DNA of 64,000 bases from an uncultured Nioella sp. (lineage in GTDB: Bacteria > Pseudomonadota > Alphaproteobacteria > Rhodobacterales > Rhodobacteraceae), in the NCBI GenBank assembly GCA_947498125.1, contig CANMJH010000001.1:1550001-1614000 (forward strand), in the 5' to 3' direction. Shown one piece after another: positions 6,318 to 16,032 of this stretch (position 1 is the stretch's first letter; every line of letters begins with the position of its first letter). The notes below the pieces were generated by a model, which was given only the letters and a program-made list of their open reading frames with translations, had not been told where the DNA came from and did no database searches. The translations under genes and the position numbers were made by a program.

Positions 6318-7442
6318 CTAGACGCTGCCCCAGGTTGCAAGGCGGGGGACGTTGTCACCAAAAAGCAGCGCGGCAAGTTCACGGTTCACTTGCAAATCGG
6401 CGTCGCCGCCCGGCGTGGCGTAGTTGCGCCAGATTTTGATGGCTCTGAGGCCTAGACGTTCCGACGCAACCCGCAAAACCCGCGCATCTTCAACCGTTGT
6501 GTCGTGGCCGTTCGGATTGCCAAGCGAATATGTGACGGAGATCTTGCCAAGATCCTCGGGCGGGATGAGAACGAAGGTTTCGTTGATGCGTTGAGCAAAG
6601 CTTGTGCCTGTGCCGTCATTGTAAAACAGCGCTGAAAGGTCATGGCATTGCTCAATGATCTGCGGGATCGATGTGGCGGTAAATCCAGAATATAATGCAC
6701 CGGTGTTTGTCAGCGCATTGGGCCAGATCGTCAGCTTGATCCCCGCGGCGTCGCAGAGGCTTTTGAGATGGGTATAGAAAGACAGCGCATGCGCTCCGCT
6801 GCGACCGTCCTGATGTTCTGCATCAAGAAGGATGCCGCGATAGAAACCGGCGTGATCAGGAACATCAACGATCCGACCTTCCGGCAGATAGACCTTGTCG
6901 CGGCAGCCCCAGAACTCTGCGTTATCCGTGCCGCAGGCTTCGGTGAAATGGGTTTCCGCATCGGCGTTCCAGACAGATGCAGGTTCGATGTCAGCCTCGA
7001 CCCAACCGCCTGCAACAACCCATGGATCGGCCAAAATCTCAGCCATGGAGTGACCAAGCGAATGCATGACATGCGCCACGGTCGCGCCATCCGCTTTTGC
7101 CATGGTGGAATAAAGAAACCGACCAGAACGAATATCGCCATGATGATCGACACTTGGCACCGGGAATGGGTATCCGCTGAACCGGGACTTCAGCCAACCG
7201 CCTTCAGCGCCGGTGCTGTTGGCGGTTGTTTTGTATTCCCGGTTTCCCCAGATCCAATGAACAAAATTGTAGTGTCCATGCGCCCATGTGCGATCGACCA
7301 TCGCCTCGACATTCAAACTGGCCCATGTTGTTGCCGGCCAATAGATGCTTTCAGTTGTGGCCGTTTCGGGCTGCGGCGCATTGCGGATCACCTCAACACC
7401 CCTGAAGCGGGCATTGTCAGCCGGGCCAAATGCATTAACCAT
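6318..7442 (-). CDS. Putative tail-fibre/receptor-associated protein, possible TIM-barrel fold
   Basis: 374 residues. The start at 7442 was chosen for its AGGAGGTG ribosome site; it overlaps the stop of the upstream fibre gene by 8 bases. The middle (FYRGILLDAEH, LSFYTHLKSLCDAAGIKL, TIWPNAL) alternates strands and helices as in glycosidase-like barrels, with acidic residues after strands, but no catalytic motif was identified. Position at the end of the tail operon fits a virion tip or fibre protein, or an enzyme acting on surface glycans. Confidence 0.6.
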   Translation of the reverse strand: MVNAFGPADNARFRGVEVIRNAPQPETATTESIYWPATTWASLNVEAMVDRTWAHGHYNFVHWIWGNREYKTTANSTGAEGGWLKSRFSGYPFPVPSVDHHGDIRSGRFLYSTMAKADGATVAHVMHSLGHSMAEILADPWVVAGGWVEADIEPASVWNADAETHFTEACGTDNAEFWGCRDKVYLPEGRIVDVPDHAGFYRGILLDAEHQDGRSGAHALSFYTHLKSLCDAAGIKLTIWPNALTNTGALYSGFTATSIPQIIEQCHDLSALFYNDGTGTSFAQRINETFVLIPPEDLGKISVTYSLGNPNGHDTTVEDARVLRVASERLGLRAIKIWRNYATPGGDADLQVNRELAALLFGDNVPRLATWGSV

Positions 7443-9264
7443 CGAACGCACCTCCTGGCTGGATCTGCACCCGTGTGCCGCCATCAAAGGAACGCACCAC
7501 ATATTCCGTGATCCAATCCGCAGTGGCGACCACATCCAGCAATGTGCCGCCCCCTGGCGTTAGCCATGCGGCCGGGAAGGTGACCTCATGCCCGCCCGTT
7601 GCATCCTGGGTGAATCGCAACATGAAAGAGGATGCGCCGGCAGGCCAATTTGTTGCACCGAGGGTGTGAATGTCCTCGGTCAAATCGATGTTGAAAATAC
7701 GCGCCTCGGCCAGATCCACAGTCAACGCCCCACCAGAAGAGCTGACATCTTGCGTGGTATAGAGCATTTCAGTTGTGGTCTCACCGGCCACCGGTATCGA
7801 GCCGCCACCGCTACCAGAAACCGCGCCATCCTCGATCGCGGCCCGCGCAGCATGAAGCATGTAGAATTGGATCGCTTCAAATAGCACAAGATGTTCGGAT
7901 GTCGTCAAACCCTCGCCCGCTACCCAAAAAGACAGATATTCTGGGCTGTAGGTCGAGGCGCCGCGACCAAGAGCGATATTTTCTGTTGGAACCGAAACTG
8001 CGGTTGCAGCTTGGCTCTTCAGGAAGTGCCCGTTTTTATGAAGCGAGATGTCGCCGTCCAGGTAATTGGCCGCGGCGAACCCGACCCCGGTCGCTACCAG
8101 ACCGACAATCGCCGCTCCGCCATTCAATTTGGCTTGCATTGTGCCCGCAACGCCCCGGCCCCTCAAATAGGTATCGGTGCCGCTCATCTGGCCCATCTCG
8201 CGCGTATCGGCGCCGGTGTCCGAGCCAATATAGGTCGCTATGAATGCAGAATTGAGCGTGTATTGCGTGAGCGCGTCATAGCTGACGCCTAGATCGATAT
8301 AGCCATCGGCATCTGGCAAAGAGAACCAACCCCGCCAAGGCGCGAACCCAAAATCGGTTTCCGTCAGAATGACAGTCGGATCTTTTACGTCATAACGGGA
8401 AGCGCCAATCGGTGCGCCGGGTAATCCGCCGAAAAGATCAAGCTTTTCCCAGATCCCCGCGTCATCGAGCCGCGAAACAAGCACATTTAGAAGCGCGATC
8501 TGATTGCCGGTTAACGTCTCGCCATGCGCCGTGATCCATGCCGAAACATCGGCGTGAAGCGTGGTCAGTTCCGTAGATGTCTGAGCTAAGGCCGCCGCAT
8601 ATCCTGCCGTTTTTTCGGCGGCAAAACTGATATCCGCCGCGCCCAGCTCGACAACATCGAACGACCCATCATCGCCCTCATATCCAACTTCGATCGAGAA
8701 GTGCCGCGAGGTGGTGGACAGCGAGACGTCAACCGCGTCGCTGGCCTGCGCAACAGTTAACGCCTGTTTGTATGCGTTTGTATCGTCGATATAGAGATTT
8801 GAGCCAACTTGGGTTCTGGCGATCTCGTCAAACTGATCATCGAGCTCGACGATATAGAGGTTGATCTCGCAAGAGGACGGGTTTGAAGGCGCAACGCCCC
8901 GTTTCGTGACCAAGCGCACGTCATAGACCTGCGCCATCTTAACCGGATAGACAGCCCGGCGTGAAAGAACGGCTGGGGTCGGATCGAAGCTTACACGAAA
9001 CGCGCGGCCATAGGTCGTGGTCTCAATCAAGGTGCCGGCGGCATCGTCCCGAGCCACGGGATCGCCGGTTGATGTCGCGGTCAGAGCGACCCCATCTAGG
9101 ATGGCAAAGCACAAGCCATTTGCAGCATGCAGTGCCTTGGCTTCGTCTTTGATATTGTCGAAATTCTCTGCAAGCACGACATTAAACGCCGCTTCGAAAT
9201 CTTCAACAGTCACGGCTTTTGGATCGCTTCCCGTTGTGGGAAGCAAGAACGTGGGTGCAGGCAT
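7435..9264 (-). CDS. Tail fibre-like protein
   Basis: 609 residues. The N-terminal part (PKAVTVEDFEAAFNVVLAEN) is followed by beta-rich segments and a helical stretch near the middle (LAQTSTELTTLHADVSAWI). A Gly/Ser linker (SGSGGGSIPV) separates a C-terminal beta domain with an ATGGHEVTFP motif that recurs at the ends of phage fibres. It is downstream of the J-like protein in the same operon. It probably forms the distal host-binding structure. Confidence 0.65.
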   Translation of the reverse strand: MPAPTFLLPTTGSDPKAVTVEDFEAAFNVVLAENFDNIKDEAKALHAANGLCFAILDGVALTATSTGDPVARDDAAGTLIETTTYGRAFRVSFDPTPAVLSRRAVYPVKMAQVYDVRLVTKRGVAPSNPSSCEINLYIVELDDQFDEIARTQVGSNLYIDDTNAYKQALTVAQASDAVDVSLSTTSRHFSIEVGYEGDDGSFDVVELGAADISFAAEKTAGYAAALAQTSTELTTLHADVSAWITAHGETLTGNQIALLNVLVSRLDDAGIWEKLDLFGGLPGAPIGASRYDVKDPTVILTETDFGFAPWRGWFSLPDADGYIDLGVSYDALTQYTLNSAFIATYIGSDTGADTREMGQMSGTDTYLRGRGVAGTMQAKLNGGAAIVGLVATGVGFAAANYLDGDISLHKNGHFLKSQAATAVSVPTENIALGRGASTYSPEYLSFWVAGEGLTTSEHLVLFEAIQFYMLHAARAAIEDGAVSGSGGGSIPVAGETTTEMLYTTQDVSSSGGALTVDLAEARIFNIDLTEDIHTLGATNWPAGASSFMLRFTQDATGGHEVTFPAAWLTPGGGTLLDVVATADWITEYVVRSFDGGTRVQIQPGGAFDG

Positions 9265-9275
9265 GATCCTGTCCT

Positions 9276-11783
9276 TTATGTGATGGTTAAGTATTCGCTG
9301 GCGCTTGGGTCGCCTTCGGACCCGGTCGTTGTCACAGGAACGACCCAGAAATAGGCCGGACCTTGCGGTGCGGCCGTCACGCTATCGGCAACGAGGCACA
9401 TGTTATCAACGTCCCCGACAAAGCCAGATTCGGCGCGAATTGAGACCCAGGTGGGATTTGTTGGCGCGTCCAGAGTTCCCCAATGTGTGCCCTCTGCTGA
9501 AATCGTTGGCCCAGCCGCATCGATATCACCGCGTAACCGCAATGAAATATTTCCTGCCGTCCTGTTCAGAACATCAAATGTCCACCGATAGGTTGTCCCA
9601 GCCACCAGACCAGACATTTGTTTCAAAGTACCCAAGCCACCGCCAGACCGGGACGCTATGCCCGCCCCGATCGACCAACCCGCCCCCTTGGCCCAGTCTG
9701 AATCCGTGTCAAAGGTTCCGTTTGTGATGATGTCAGTTGCGGCGCCATCGCCGATAACGACATCGAAAGCCGCTCCGGCGCTTGTTTGAATGACATCACT
9801 GATCGCGGTTGCAGACCCAAAATCATCAACCGTATTGCGATAAACACGGACGCCGTCATAGGCCGTCAGCCCCGGCGCCGTCGCGGCCACACGCAATCGG
9901 CCGGGCTCGGCCGTCAGGCTGAGTGTGGTCAGAGCCATTCCTGACGTCAGGCCGCTTAAAGTTGTCCAATCAGAGATCGATTGCCCGCTAATAGAGCGCA
10001 CTGAGGTTTCATAGCTTTTGGTCGGATCAACAGCGAAACTCGCCTGCAAATCGACTGAGGCCTCGTTAGAAACGTCAATGCTTCCGCCGGAATAAACATC
10101 CGTGCCTTCTTCGCGGTAGCGCCATTCATAGCGCTCAACAGTGGAAGAGCTGGATGCGCCCCATTCAAATTGAATCCGTGTTTCGATATGTGTTCCGAGA
10201 TCCGCCTCGACAACATCGAACGTTATGGGGCCGGGCGGTGACAGCGTCGATGACCCGATGACTTCCTCGACCAGAACATCCTCTTCCTCGGTCGCGGCAT
10301 CCCAATCGTATTGACCTGCAATCACCTCTTTCAGAACGGCAGGGCAGCGTAGCGCCACACCATTTTCACCCATGAGATCCAGCGCCGGGTGCACCGACAT
10401 TGCTTCATAATCGCCATCCAAGGCATCAAAAGGTGTCGGAAGAGCCACCGGCGCAACCGATCCTGCGATAAGCTCAAATGCTTCGGGCGGCAGAACTGCC
10501 GAAATTGTCCGCTGGCGTCGCAGCTCGTAACCCAAAATTTTGCGCACCCGCATCGCTTGCGTGGCACTGCTTGCCATATAAAGCGTGATCGATTGGACGC
10601 GGGGGATACCGCCATCGGCGGCTTGCGCGCCGGGAATATCCCAAGGCGAAAGCTCGGCCTGCTCATAGCCTCGTTCAGGTGAGGTATAGGCCGCGATGAT
10701 TTGGGTCGCCAGCTCATCGCCCGGCTGCAAGTAATCTATATCAAGCGCGCCATCATCAAGCATATCAGTGATGGTCAGGCCAGTGACCGGGATACGCTCA
10801 ACACCCGGAACAATGCTGAGCTTTCCACCAATGCGCGACGGCTGCGCCGCCCCGGCGCGGTACATCGGCATAAGCTGATCTTCAAGTTCGCCACTTGACC
10901 AGACCAGAGTCCCCGCGATCCGGTATCGTGGCTCGGAGCCACCCGCCTTTAGGGCAACCACCTCATCGGCAGCATCGGCAGCCGCCTCAAATCCGTCGAG
11001 ATCAAGATTTGCGTTGCGGTACGGCTGCACTGGATTCTGGCGCGCGGCATCGAGAATACAAAGCGCGTGATTTTCTGAGTACGCCCAAGTCGCTGCATCA
11101 TCGGGATCTTGACCCGCATCTCGCGGGTCCCAGATCAGCGACCAATCCCCCTCGACCCTGACTTGAGGCGGCCGCGCAGGCCAGCGATCCCCGATCGATC
11201 CCGAAGGACCAGCATCGAGCCGCATCCAAAGCAGCGTACAGCCCTGCCCGCCATCGGTGGCCTTAAAGAGATCCACGTCATCAGGTTCGGCATAGGGCGC
11301 TTCGGTCAAGAACTGATCGGGCGGCGCGGTTTCATCGCCAAGGCTGATCCAGAATTTGCAATAGCTCGAAAACGGACTGCTTGAGGCCGTGGCGCCCGTG
11401 GTCCAATCATAAGGATCGCCGGTATATTCGACCTCGCGTTCATCCAGATAGACCGTGAAATTGCCTTCACTCGGGCGGCTGTTTAGCAGCCAGCAGCCGT
11501 AAAGCACATTGCCGCGCACCGTATAGGCCACAGGGGTGCCGGTGGCCCGCGTGTGGCCGTAGACAAACCGCTTGGCCGGTCGTTCGGTCGGCTCACCCAG
11601 TTGCACTGATACATCGGCAGGCGTCGGCTCAGGCGCGAAGCTTTGCGCGATTTGGGACAATATTGCAGAACCGGCCAACCTAAGCGCGGTTGACGCAAGC
11701 AGGCCAGCAGTTCCTTTGCCCAAACCAATTGAGACCAGGGATTTTACAAGCCAGTTCGACGCAAAAGTTACTGCTTGGGGCAT
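9276..11783 (-). CDS. Tail tip / host-specificity J-like protein
   Basis: 835 residues. The N-terminal part (VTFASNWLVKSL..., then QLGEPTERPAKRFVYG) matches the start of J-type or central tail-tip proteins. Fibronectin-like beta repeats follow in the second half (VEADLGTHIETRIQFEWG; VDLQASFAVDPTKSYETSVR), then a jelly-roll, carbohydrate-binding-like segment (ITNGTFDTDSDWAKG). Start: ATG at 11783 with GGGAG in front, preferred to a TTG two codons earlier. It overlaps the NlpC-like gene by 16 bases. It would sit at the tail tip and contact the host. Confidence 0.8.
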   Translation of the reverse strand: MPQAVTFASNWLVKSLVSIGLGKGTAGLLASTALRLAGSAILSQIAQSFAPEPTPADVSVQLGEPTERPAKRFVYGHTRATGTPVAYTVRGNVLYGCWLLNSRPSEGNFTVYLDEREVEYTGDPYDWTTGATASSSPFSSYCKFWISLGDETAPPDQFLTEAPYAEPDDVDLFKATDGGQGCTLLWMRLDAGPSGSIGDRWPARPPQVRVEGDWSLIWDPRDAGQDPDDAATWAYSENHALCILDAARQNPVQPYRNANLDLDGFEAAADAADEVVALKAGGSEPRYRIAGTLVWSSGELEDQLMPMYRAGAAQPSRIGGKLSIVPGVERIPVTGLTITDMLDDGALDIDYLQPGDELATQIIAAYTSPERGYEQAELSPWDIPGAQAADGGIPRVQSITLYMASSATQAMRVRKILGYELRRQRTISAVLPPEAFELIAGSVAPVALPTPFDALDGDYEAMSVHPALDLMGENGVALRCPAVLKEVIAGQYDWDAATEEEDVLVEEVIGSSTLSPPGPITFDVVEADLGTHIETRIQFEWGASSSSTVERYEWRYREEGTDVYSGGSIDVSNEASVDLQASFAVDPTKSYETSVRSISGQSISDWTTLSGLTSGMALTTLSLTAEPGRLRVAATAPGLTAYDGVRVYRNTVDDFGSATAISDVIQTSAGAAFDVVIGDGAATDIITNGTFDTDSDWAKGAGWSIGAGIASRSGGGLGTLKQMSGLVAGTTYRWTFDVLNRTAGNISLRLRGDIDAAGPTISAEGTHWGTLDAPTNPTWVSIRAESGFVGDVDNMCLVADSVTAAPQGPAYFWVVPVTTTGSEGDPSASEYLTIT

Positions 11784-12163
11784 GACCAACTCCCATCAAG
11801 CAACTTCCGGGTAATGGTCAAACCCGCTCTCGTTTTTGCGGCCCAATGACCACCACCGATCCCGAAGCCCATCACGTTGCCGCCCGACCGATCAGACACC
11901 ACTCCGATCTCGCCAGCAGCGCCGGTGCCGGGAATGAGCTGCAACCATGCGGACAGATCCCGCGCCATCAGAAGCATCCCGCCATGAGACCGCAAAATCG
12001 AGATTGCCCCTTTCCGGTCTTGGTACTTCCCGAAATAAGGCGGTGCGATATCCAAACCATTCGCCGTAACAAAGGCAGACCATGCGGCAAGACAGCAATC
12101 GCGCTTCCCCCATTCAAACGGGCCTGACATGGCGCGGATTGCGATTTCTAATTCTCGGGCCAT
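11768..12163 (-). CDS. NlpC/P60-like (DUF6950-type) tail protein
   Basis: 131 residues. FEWGKRDCCLAAWSAF carries the Cys of a papain-like peptidase, and the likely His is in GIGGGHWAAK. The order DUF2163-like, NlpC-like, J-like is the same as in gene transfer agents and many siphoviruses, where this protein helps the tail tip cross peptidoglycan. Overlaps both neighbours by 16 bases. Confidence 0.72.
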   Translation of the reverse strand: MARELEIAIRAMSGPFEWGKRDCCLAAWSAFVTANGLDIAPPYFGKYQDRKGAISILRSHGGMLLMARDLSAWLQLIPGTGAAGEIGVVSDRSGGNVMGFGIGGGHWAAKTRAGLTITRKLLDGSWSCPKQ

Positions 12164-12738
12164 GATGTCACCCGCAGCTTTGCGATGGCCCGGATCACAA
12201 AGCGAAACAGTGTATCGCCGGGGTAAAGAACGGTCTGATCTTCGTGGCTGTGCACAACATCCGCTACGCTGCGCGCGCCCGGTCCCGTCTTGAAAGTCAG
12301 TTGCAGCCCATGGCCCATATCGGCCTCGTTTTCATCGGCGACCACGACCTTCTGGGCATCAAGATGGCCGGTATAGACATTCTGCAAATTGCCAATCAGC
12401 GTTGATGATCCACGCGATGTCACTGCGCCGAAATAGAATGACGCTTCGATCCCGCGCGCGGTTGCGCCAACCTCGGCATCGGCAAAGATATCTGGCAGCT
12501 CGCCGACAATGGTGATCGTCGCCTCGGGCGGCACCAGCCCGCCCTCTTCGGCAGGCAGCGCAACTTGGGCAAACGGGCCGACGCCGGCGAAGGTCAGCCC
12601 GTTCCAGGTAATATCCCCAACGCCGCTATGTGCGCGAATTGCTGTGCCCGGCCAATCGAGATCCAATGCGGCGATTGGGAAAAATGGCCCCTGCAACGCG
12701 GCCAAAAGAGCGGCATCGACATCGCGCTTCAACTCCAT
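12148..12738 (-). CDS. Tail assembly protein (baseplate-hub-like)
   Basis: 196 residues, beta-rich, beginning MELKRDVDAALLAALQGP. Seen: LDLDWPGTAIRAHSGVGDI and a C-terminal RFVIRAIAKLRVTSW. It occupies the slot that GTA gp13/DUF2163-type hub proteins hold, just before the NlpC-like gene. The specific family is inferred from position. Confidence 0.6.
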   Translation of the reverse strand: MELKRDVDAALLAALQGPFFPIAALDLDWPGTAIRAHSGVGDITWNGLTFAGVGPFAQVALPAEEGGLVPPEATITIVGELPDIFADAEVGATARGIEASFYFGAVTSRGSSTLIGNLQNVYTGHLDAQKVVVADENEADMGHGLQLTFKTGPGARSVADVVHSHEDQTVLYPGDTLFRFVIRAIAKLRVTSWPEN

Positions 12739-13466
12739 GGGTCAACCTCAACAAATCCGCCGGGCGTTTCGGCTTCGAAAACCTCATGGAAGCTCAAGTC
12801 ATAGGCCCAGTTACCTGACACAGGCTGCATTGGATCGCTGAAACTTGTAACTTCAAAAACAGCGCTTTCTTTGGTTCCGATCTGCACGAGCCCTGCAGAC
12901 TCTATCGCCTCCATAAGCCGGATCGTTGCGGCGCCGGTTTCATCGGAATAAGCCACCGTCATGACGCGGGCCAGCTCACCGTCAACGGTCAGAAACTCGC
13001 CGGGCCGGGCGACCAGAATATTGGCAGGCAAACCAGTGACCGTCGCCGCAGGCCAAACCCCATCAGTTGCGGGCGCACCCTGCAAAAGCGCGCCGCTATA
13101 CAAACTCACATCGACGCCGCCCTCGGTCCACTTGACGTCGACACCGCCCTCGGTCCAGTTGATCAACTCAGATCGCCGCGACGCTTCCAACCGCAGCTCG
13201 TCAAGATGCCAGTTCACCGGGGTCGAGTTGAGGCGAACAAGACTAACGCCGCCATCCAAAAGAATGCGCAGGTTTTCCAGATATCCAGCAGCGGCGCGTT
13301 CGCCTGAAAGCCCGGCAATGCGAAGGCTTGCCACCCTGCGCTTTTGCTCGAAAGCTGAGACATAGCGCGCACCTGTGATGCGCGAACGCGATGTTGAAAC
13401 CGGCAGATCGAAACTCCACCGGCTCGCCTGCCATGCGACAGGCGGCCATTTATAAACATTTGCCAT
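12729..13466 (-). CDS. Tail protein with a 9-residue tandem duplication
   Basis: 245 residues, beta-rich (VYKWPPVAWQASRWSFDLPV), located between the tape measure and hub genes, the place of a distal tail protein. Residues about 103-120 read WTEGGVDVK then WTEGGVDVS, produced by a 27-bp near-perfect direct repeat (13112-13165). The duplication looks recent and may be a slippage event. No enzymatic motif is seen. Confidence 0.62.
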   Translation of the reverse strand: MANVYKWPPVAWQASRWSFDLPVSTSRSRITGARYVSAFEQKRRVASLRIAGLSGERAAAGYLENLRILLDGGVSLVRLNSTPVNWHLDELRLEASRRSELINWTEGGVDVKWTEGGVDVSLYSGALLQGAPATDGVWPAATVTGLPANILVARPGEFLTVDGELARVMTVAYSDETGAATIRLMEAIESAGLVQIGTKESAVFEVTSFSDPMQPVSGNWAYDLSFHEVFEAETPGGFVEVDPWS

Positions 13467-13469
13467 TGA

Positions 13470-15824
13470 TCAGAGACGCTTTGTCGACAACATGCGCTTG
13501 CGGGTTACTTCTTGTGCAGCGCTGACCGTAGCGGGGGCTGCCCTCTCGACCTCAACTCGCGCAGCGCCTTTTGCTTCTGCCGTGATCAGCGGACGCAATA
13601 GCTCACCTTCTTCAGGGCGCACGACCACAACGATCTGCCCGTTTCCTGCCGATTGCTTAGTGTGATCGATAATCGATTCATTAGGATGCAAGATCGCTGG
13701 AAACCCGCCCTTCCCATCGATCCCACCAACCCGCGCACCATGCCCGGTAAATCCTCCGCCATCAAAGGACAGCAGACCACCCAAGAGAGAGCCTAAGCCC
13801 GAGGAACTGCCCTTTCCTCCGCCGAACAACCCCGCTAGAGGCCCGGATCCGAACAACAAATATTCGAAAGCCGCGCGCTTAATAGATTGAGCAAGCTGAT
13901 CGAACGCTCCCGTCGCGCCCATGGCAAAATCGAGTATGCTATTTTTTAGATCATCCTGAAGCCCAGAAAGATTCCCGTATTCTTCCGCCACACCTCGCAT
14001 TGCTCGCAAGTGAGTTTCCTCACTAATAGCGCCCGCCGCGAGCAACATGTCCAAGTTTGCGACCTCCGCCCCGTATTGCTCCGCAGCCGTCCGCGTCTGG
14101 TCATAGATCCTGCGCCCTTCCTCAAGCAGCGCGTTTCGTTCTGAAAGGGCGGAATTACCCCCGCCTGAAGATGATCGGACGGGGTCCGGCGTGGGCGCAC
14201 CGGTTCCATTAAATCCGAGATTTGTGTTTCCAAACCGCGGGACATTTGCGCCAGGCAATCCGAAACTAAGGGTCGGCGAAGGGGCTGTCGCCGGACCGGG
14301 CAACACGTCCCTCTGAGAAAGAGGTCCTGAAAGGGGAAGATTTGCAATTGCTGTCGCGCGCTCAAGCGATACTCCCATGCGGGACGCGAGAAATTCGGCT
14401 TGGCCAACAATCCCCGACATGTCCAAGCCACTCAGAATGATGGCGAGGCGGTCGCTTAGCTCAAGCGTATTCTCAAGGTTCTGCGAGACATCCACCGTCT
14501 CGCCAGATGCACTTTGCAGTCCTTCATTCAATCGTGCGATGAGCTCATCTAATGCCGCAATTTCGGCATTTTGAGAGGAAACCCCTTCAGACATTGCCTG
14601 AACCATCGCCCGGCGGGTCTCGAGCACATCTCGCAATTGCCCTTCAAGCCGTTCTAACGTCCGGCGCGCGGCTTCTAGGTTGCGACCATTCGTGGCAGGA
14701 TCGTTTATACGCTCCCGCGCATCTCGCATTCCGATCTGATAGTCTCGGATCCGCTCTGTTAGGTCCTCAAAAGCCTCAGAGGCAAACAACCGTGCTCGGG
14801 CTTCGTCGATCATGACCTGAATATTCTCTCGGCGCGATCGGGCCTCTTCCAGAGCCGTAATAGCCGCCTGGCGCGACATCGTATTGTTTTGAGCAATCTC
14901 TCGACGAAGAGTTTGGGCTTGAGTGACTTCTTCCACCATGGCCGCGGTGATTTCATCGATCGCCGCTTCAAAATCCTGCAGATCGCGAACGTCAGGATCC
15001 AGCCTTCGGATTTGGTTGATGAATTCTCCAACCCATCTTGCACCCGTCGCCAAAGCTTCGGCCATCCCCAAAAGGATCGGCATGAGTTGCATCAAAGCGA
15101 CGGACAAATTTGCGCGAACAGCCGTGCTCATCAGATCAATTTGTGATTGAGCTTCTTCGGCCTCGCGGATTAGGGCCTCATCAATGATAGCGCCGGCCGC
15201 GTGCGCTTCCTCGCGCATTTCCCTCAAGCCGGCCGAACCATCACGAAGCATATTGACCAACGCAACACCCTCGCTGTCAAAGAGGCGCATCGCCAAGCGA
15301 TTTCGATCAGTTTGATTTTCGACCTGGCTCATAGCGTCAGCTACATCGTCCAAAACGGATTCCATCGAACGTGCAGAACCATCCAAATTGACCAGACGAA
15401 TATCCATTTCTTCAAGTGCATCCGCAGCCTCGCCAGTGCCGCGCCGTGCCTCAGCAAGGCGCCGACCAAAGCGCTGCATCGCCATGTCAATTGTTTGCTG
15501 ACTGACGCCAGAGGCCACGGCTGCAACACGCAACTCTTGCAGAGCATCCGTTGTCAGCCCCAATCGATCCGCTGTTTTTCCAATCTCATCCAAAGATGCT
15601 GCAACGGACCTTGCACCCGCAATCAATGCCGCCGGAGCCAAAGCAGGCAACAAAGCCTGCATTCTACTTGCAAGTCGATCAAAGTTTCGACTTGTACCAG
15701 ACAATCTTCGCCTACTTGTCTGCTCTAGCCGGTCCATCTTTCGGATAACCCGGTCCATAACCCGCTGAAATTCGCGGTCACGGGCGGCTAGGACAACATT
15801 AAGTCGATCTGCGTCGCTGCTCAT
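13470..15824 (-). CDS. Tail tape measure protein
   Basis: 784 residues, the longest helical protein of the tail block. It starts with a lambda-integrase-size coiled coil (VVLAARDREFQRVMDRVIRK), then a hydrophobic middle, long Glu/Arg-rich helices (ITAMVEEVTQAQTLRREIAQ) and a Gly-rich C-terminal domain (LGGLLSFDGGGFTGHGARVG) that recurs in phage tape measures. It follows the G/GT chaperone region, as expected. It sets tail length. Confidence 0.85.
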   Translation of the reverse strand: MSSDADRLNVVLAARDREFQRVMDRVIRKMDRLEQTSRRRLSGTSRNFDRLASRMQALLPALAPAALIAGARSVAASLDEIGKTADRLGLTTDALQELRVAAVASGVSQQTIDMAMQRFGRRLAEARRGTGEAADALEEMDIRLVNLDGSARSMESVLDDVADAMSQVENQTDRNRLAMRLFDSEGVALVNMLRDGSAGLREMREEAHAAGAIIDEALIREAEEAQSQIDLMSTAVRANLSVALMQLMPILLGMAEALATGARWVGEFINQIRRLDPDVRDLQDFEAAIDEITAAMVEEVTQAQTLRREIAQNNTMSRQAAITALEEARSRRENIQVMIDEARARLFASEAFEDLTERIRDYQIGMRDARERINDPATNGRNLEAARRTLERLEGQLRDVLETRRAMVQAMSEGVSSQNAEIAALDELIARLNEGLQSASGETVDVSQNLENTLELSDRLAIILSGLDMSGIVGQAEFLASRMGVSLERATAIANLPLSGPLSQRDVLPGPATAPSPTLSFGLPGANVPRFGNTNLGFNGTGAPTPDPVRSSSGGGNSALSERNALLEEGRRIYDQTRTAAEQYGAEVANLDMLLAAGAISEETHLRAMRGVAEEYGNLSGLQDDLKNSILDFAMGATGAFDQLAQSIKRAAFEYLLFGSGPLAGLFGGGKGSSSGLGSLLGGLLSFDGGGFTGHGARVGGIDGKGGFPAILHPNESIIDHTKQSAGNGQIVVVVRPEEGELLRPLITAEAKGAARVEVERAAPATVSAAQEVTRKRMLSTKRL

Positions 15825-16032
15825 TTTCGAATTTCTTTTCTAGTTCATCGATGCGTTTTAAACTTGGGGCATTGGCCCCAGGTCGGCGAGGTTTGTGGGC
15901 GTCGCGATGAGCGCGAAGGATCAGCCGGTAATCCAATGGAATCATTGATCTAATTTCATCTGGTTTGTAACCGGCAGGGACAGCCGCCCGGATCAGGCGG
16001 GGAACATTCAGCCGCCCCTCTAACTCTTTTCC
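15799..16032 (-). CDS. Tail assembly chaperone extension (GT-like), probably made by -1 frameshift
   Basis: The -1 frame relative to the GTA-gp10-like gene stays open across that gene's stop and on to a TAA at 15799-15801, overlapping the tape-measure start by 26 bases. It encodes about 75 residues (LAGKELEGRLNVPRLIRAA..., ending LEKKFENEQRRRST) and has no early ATG, GTG or TTG start. A GGAAAAG run at 16026-16032, directly before the stop, could serve as the slip site. This matches the lambda G/GT arrangement. The frameshift itself is inferred. Confidence 0.6.
   Translation of the reverse strand, partial: GKELEGRLNVPRLIRAAVPAGYKPDEIRSMIPLDYRLILRAHRDAHKPRRPGANAPSLKRIDELEKKFENEQRRRST

Noticed and set aside
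6768-7511. Plus-strand frame of 247 codons
   Set aside because: Complement of the 374-residue tail-region gene, which has AGGAGGTG before its start and sensible composition.
15201-15728. Plus-strand frame of 175 codons inside the tape measure gene
   Set aside because: Composition rich in Cys, Ser and Gln with no ribosome site; it is the complement of a long, well-supported coding region.
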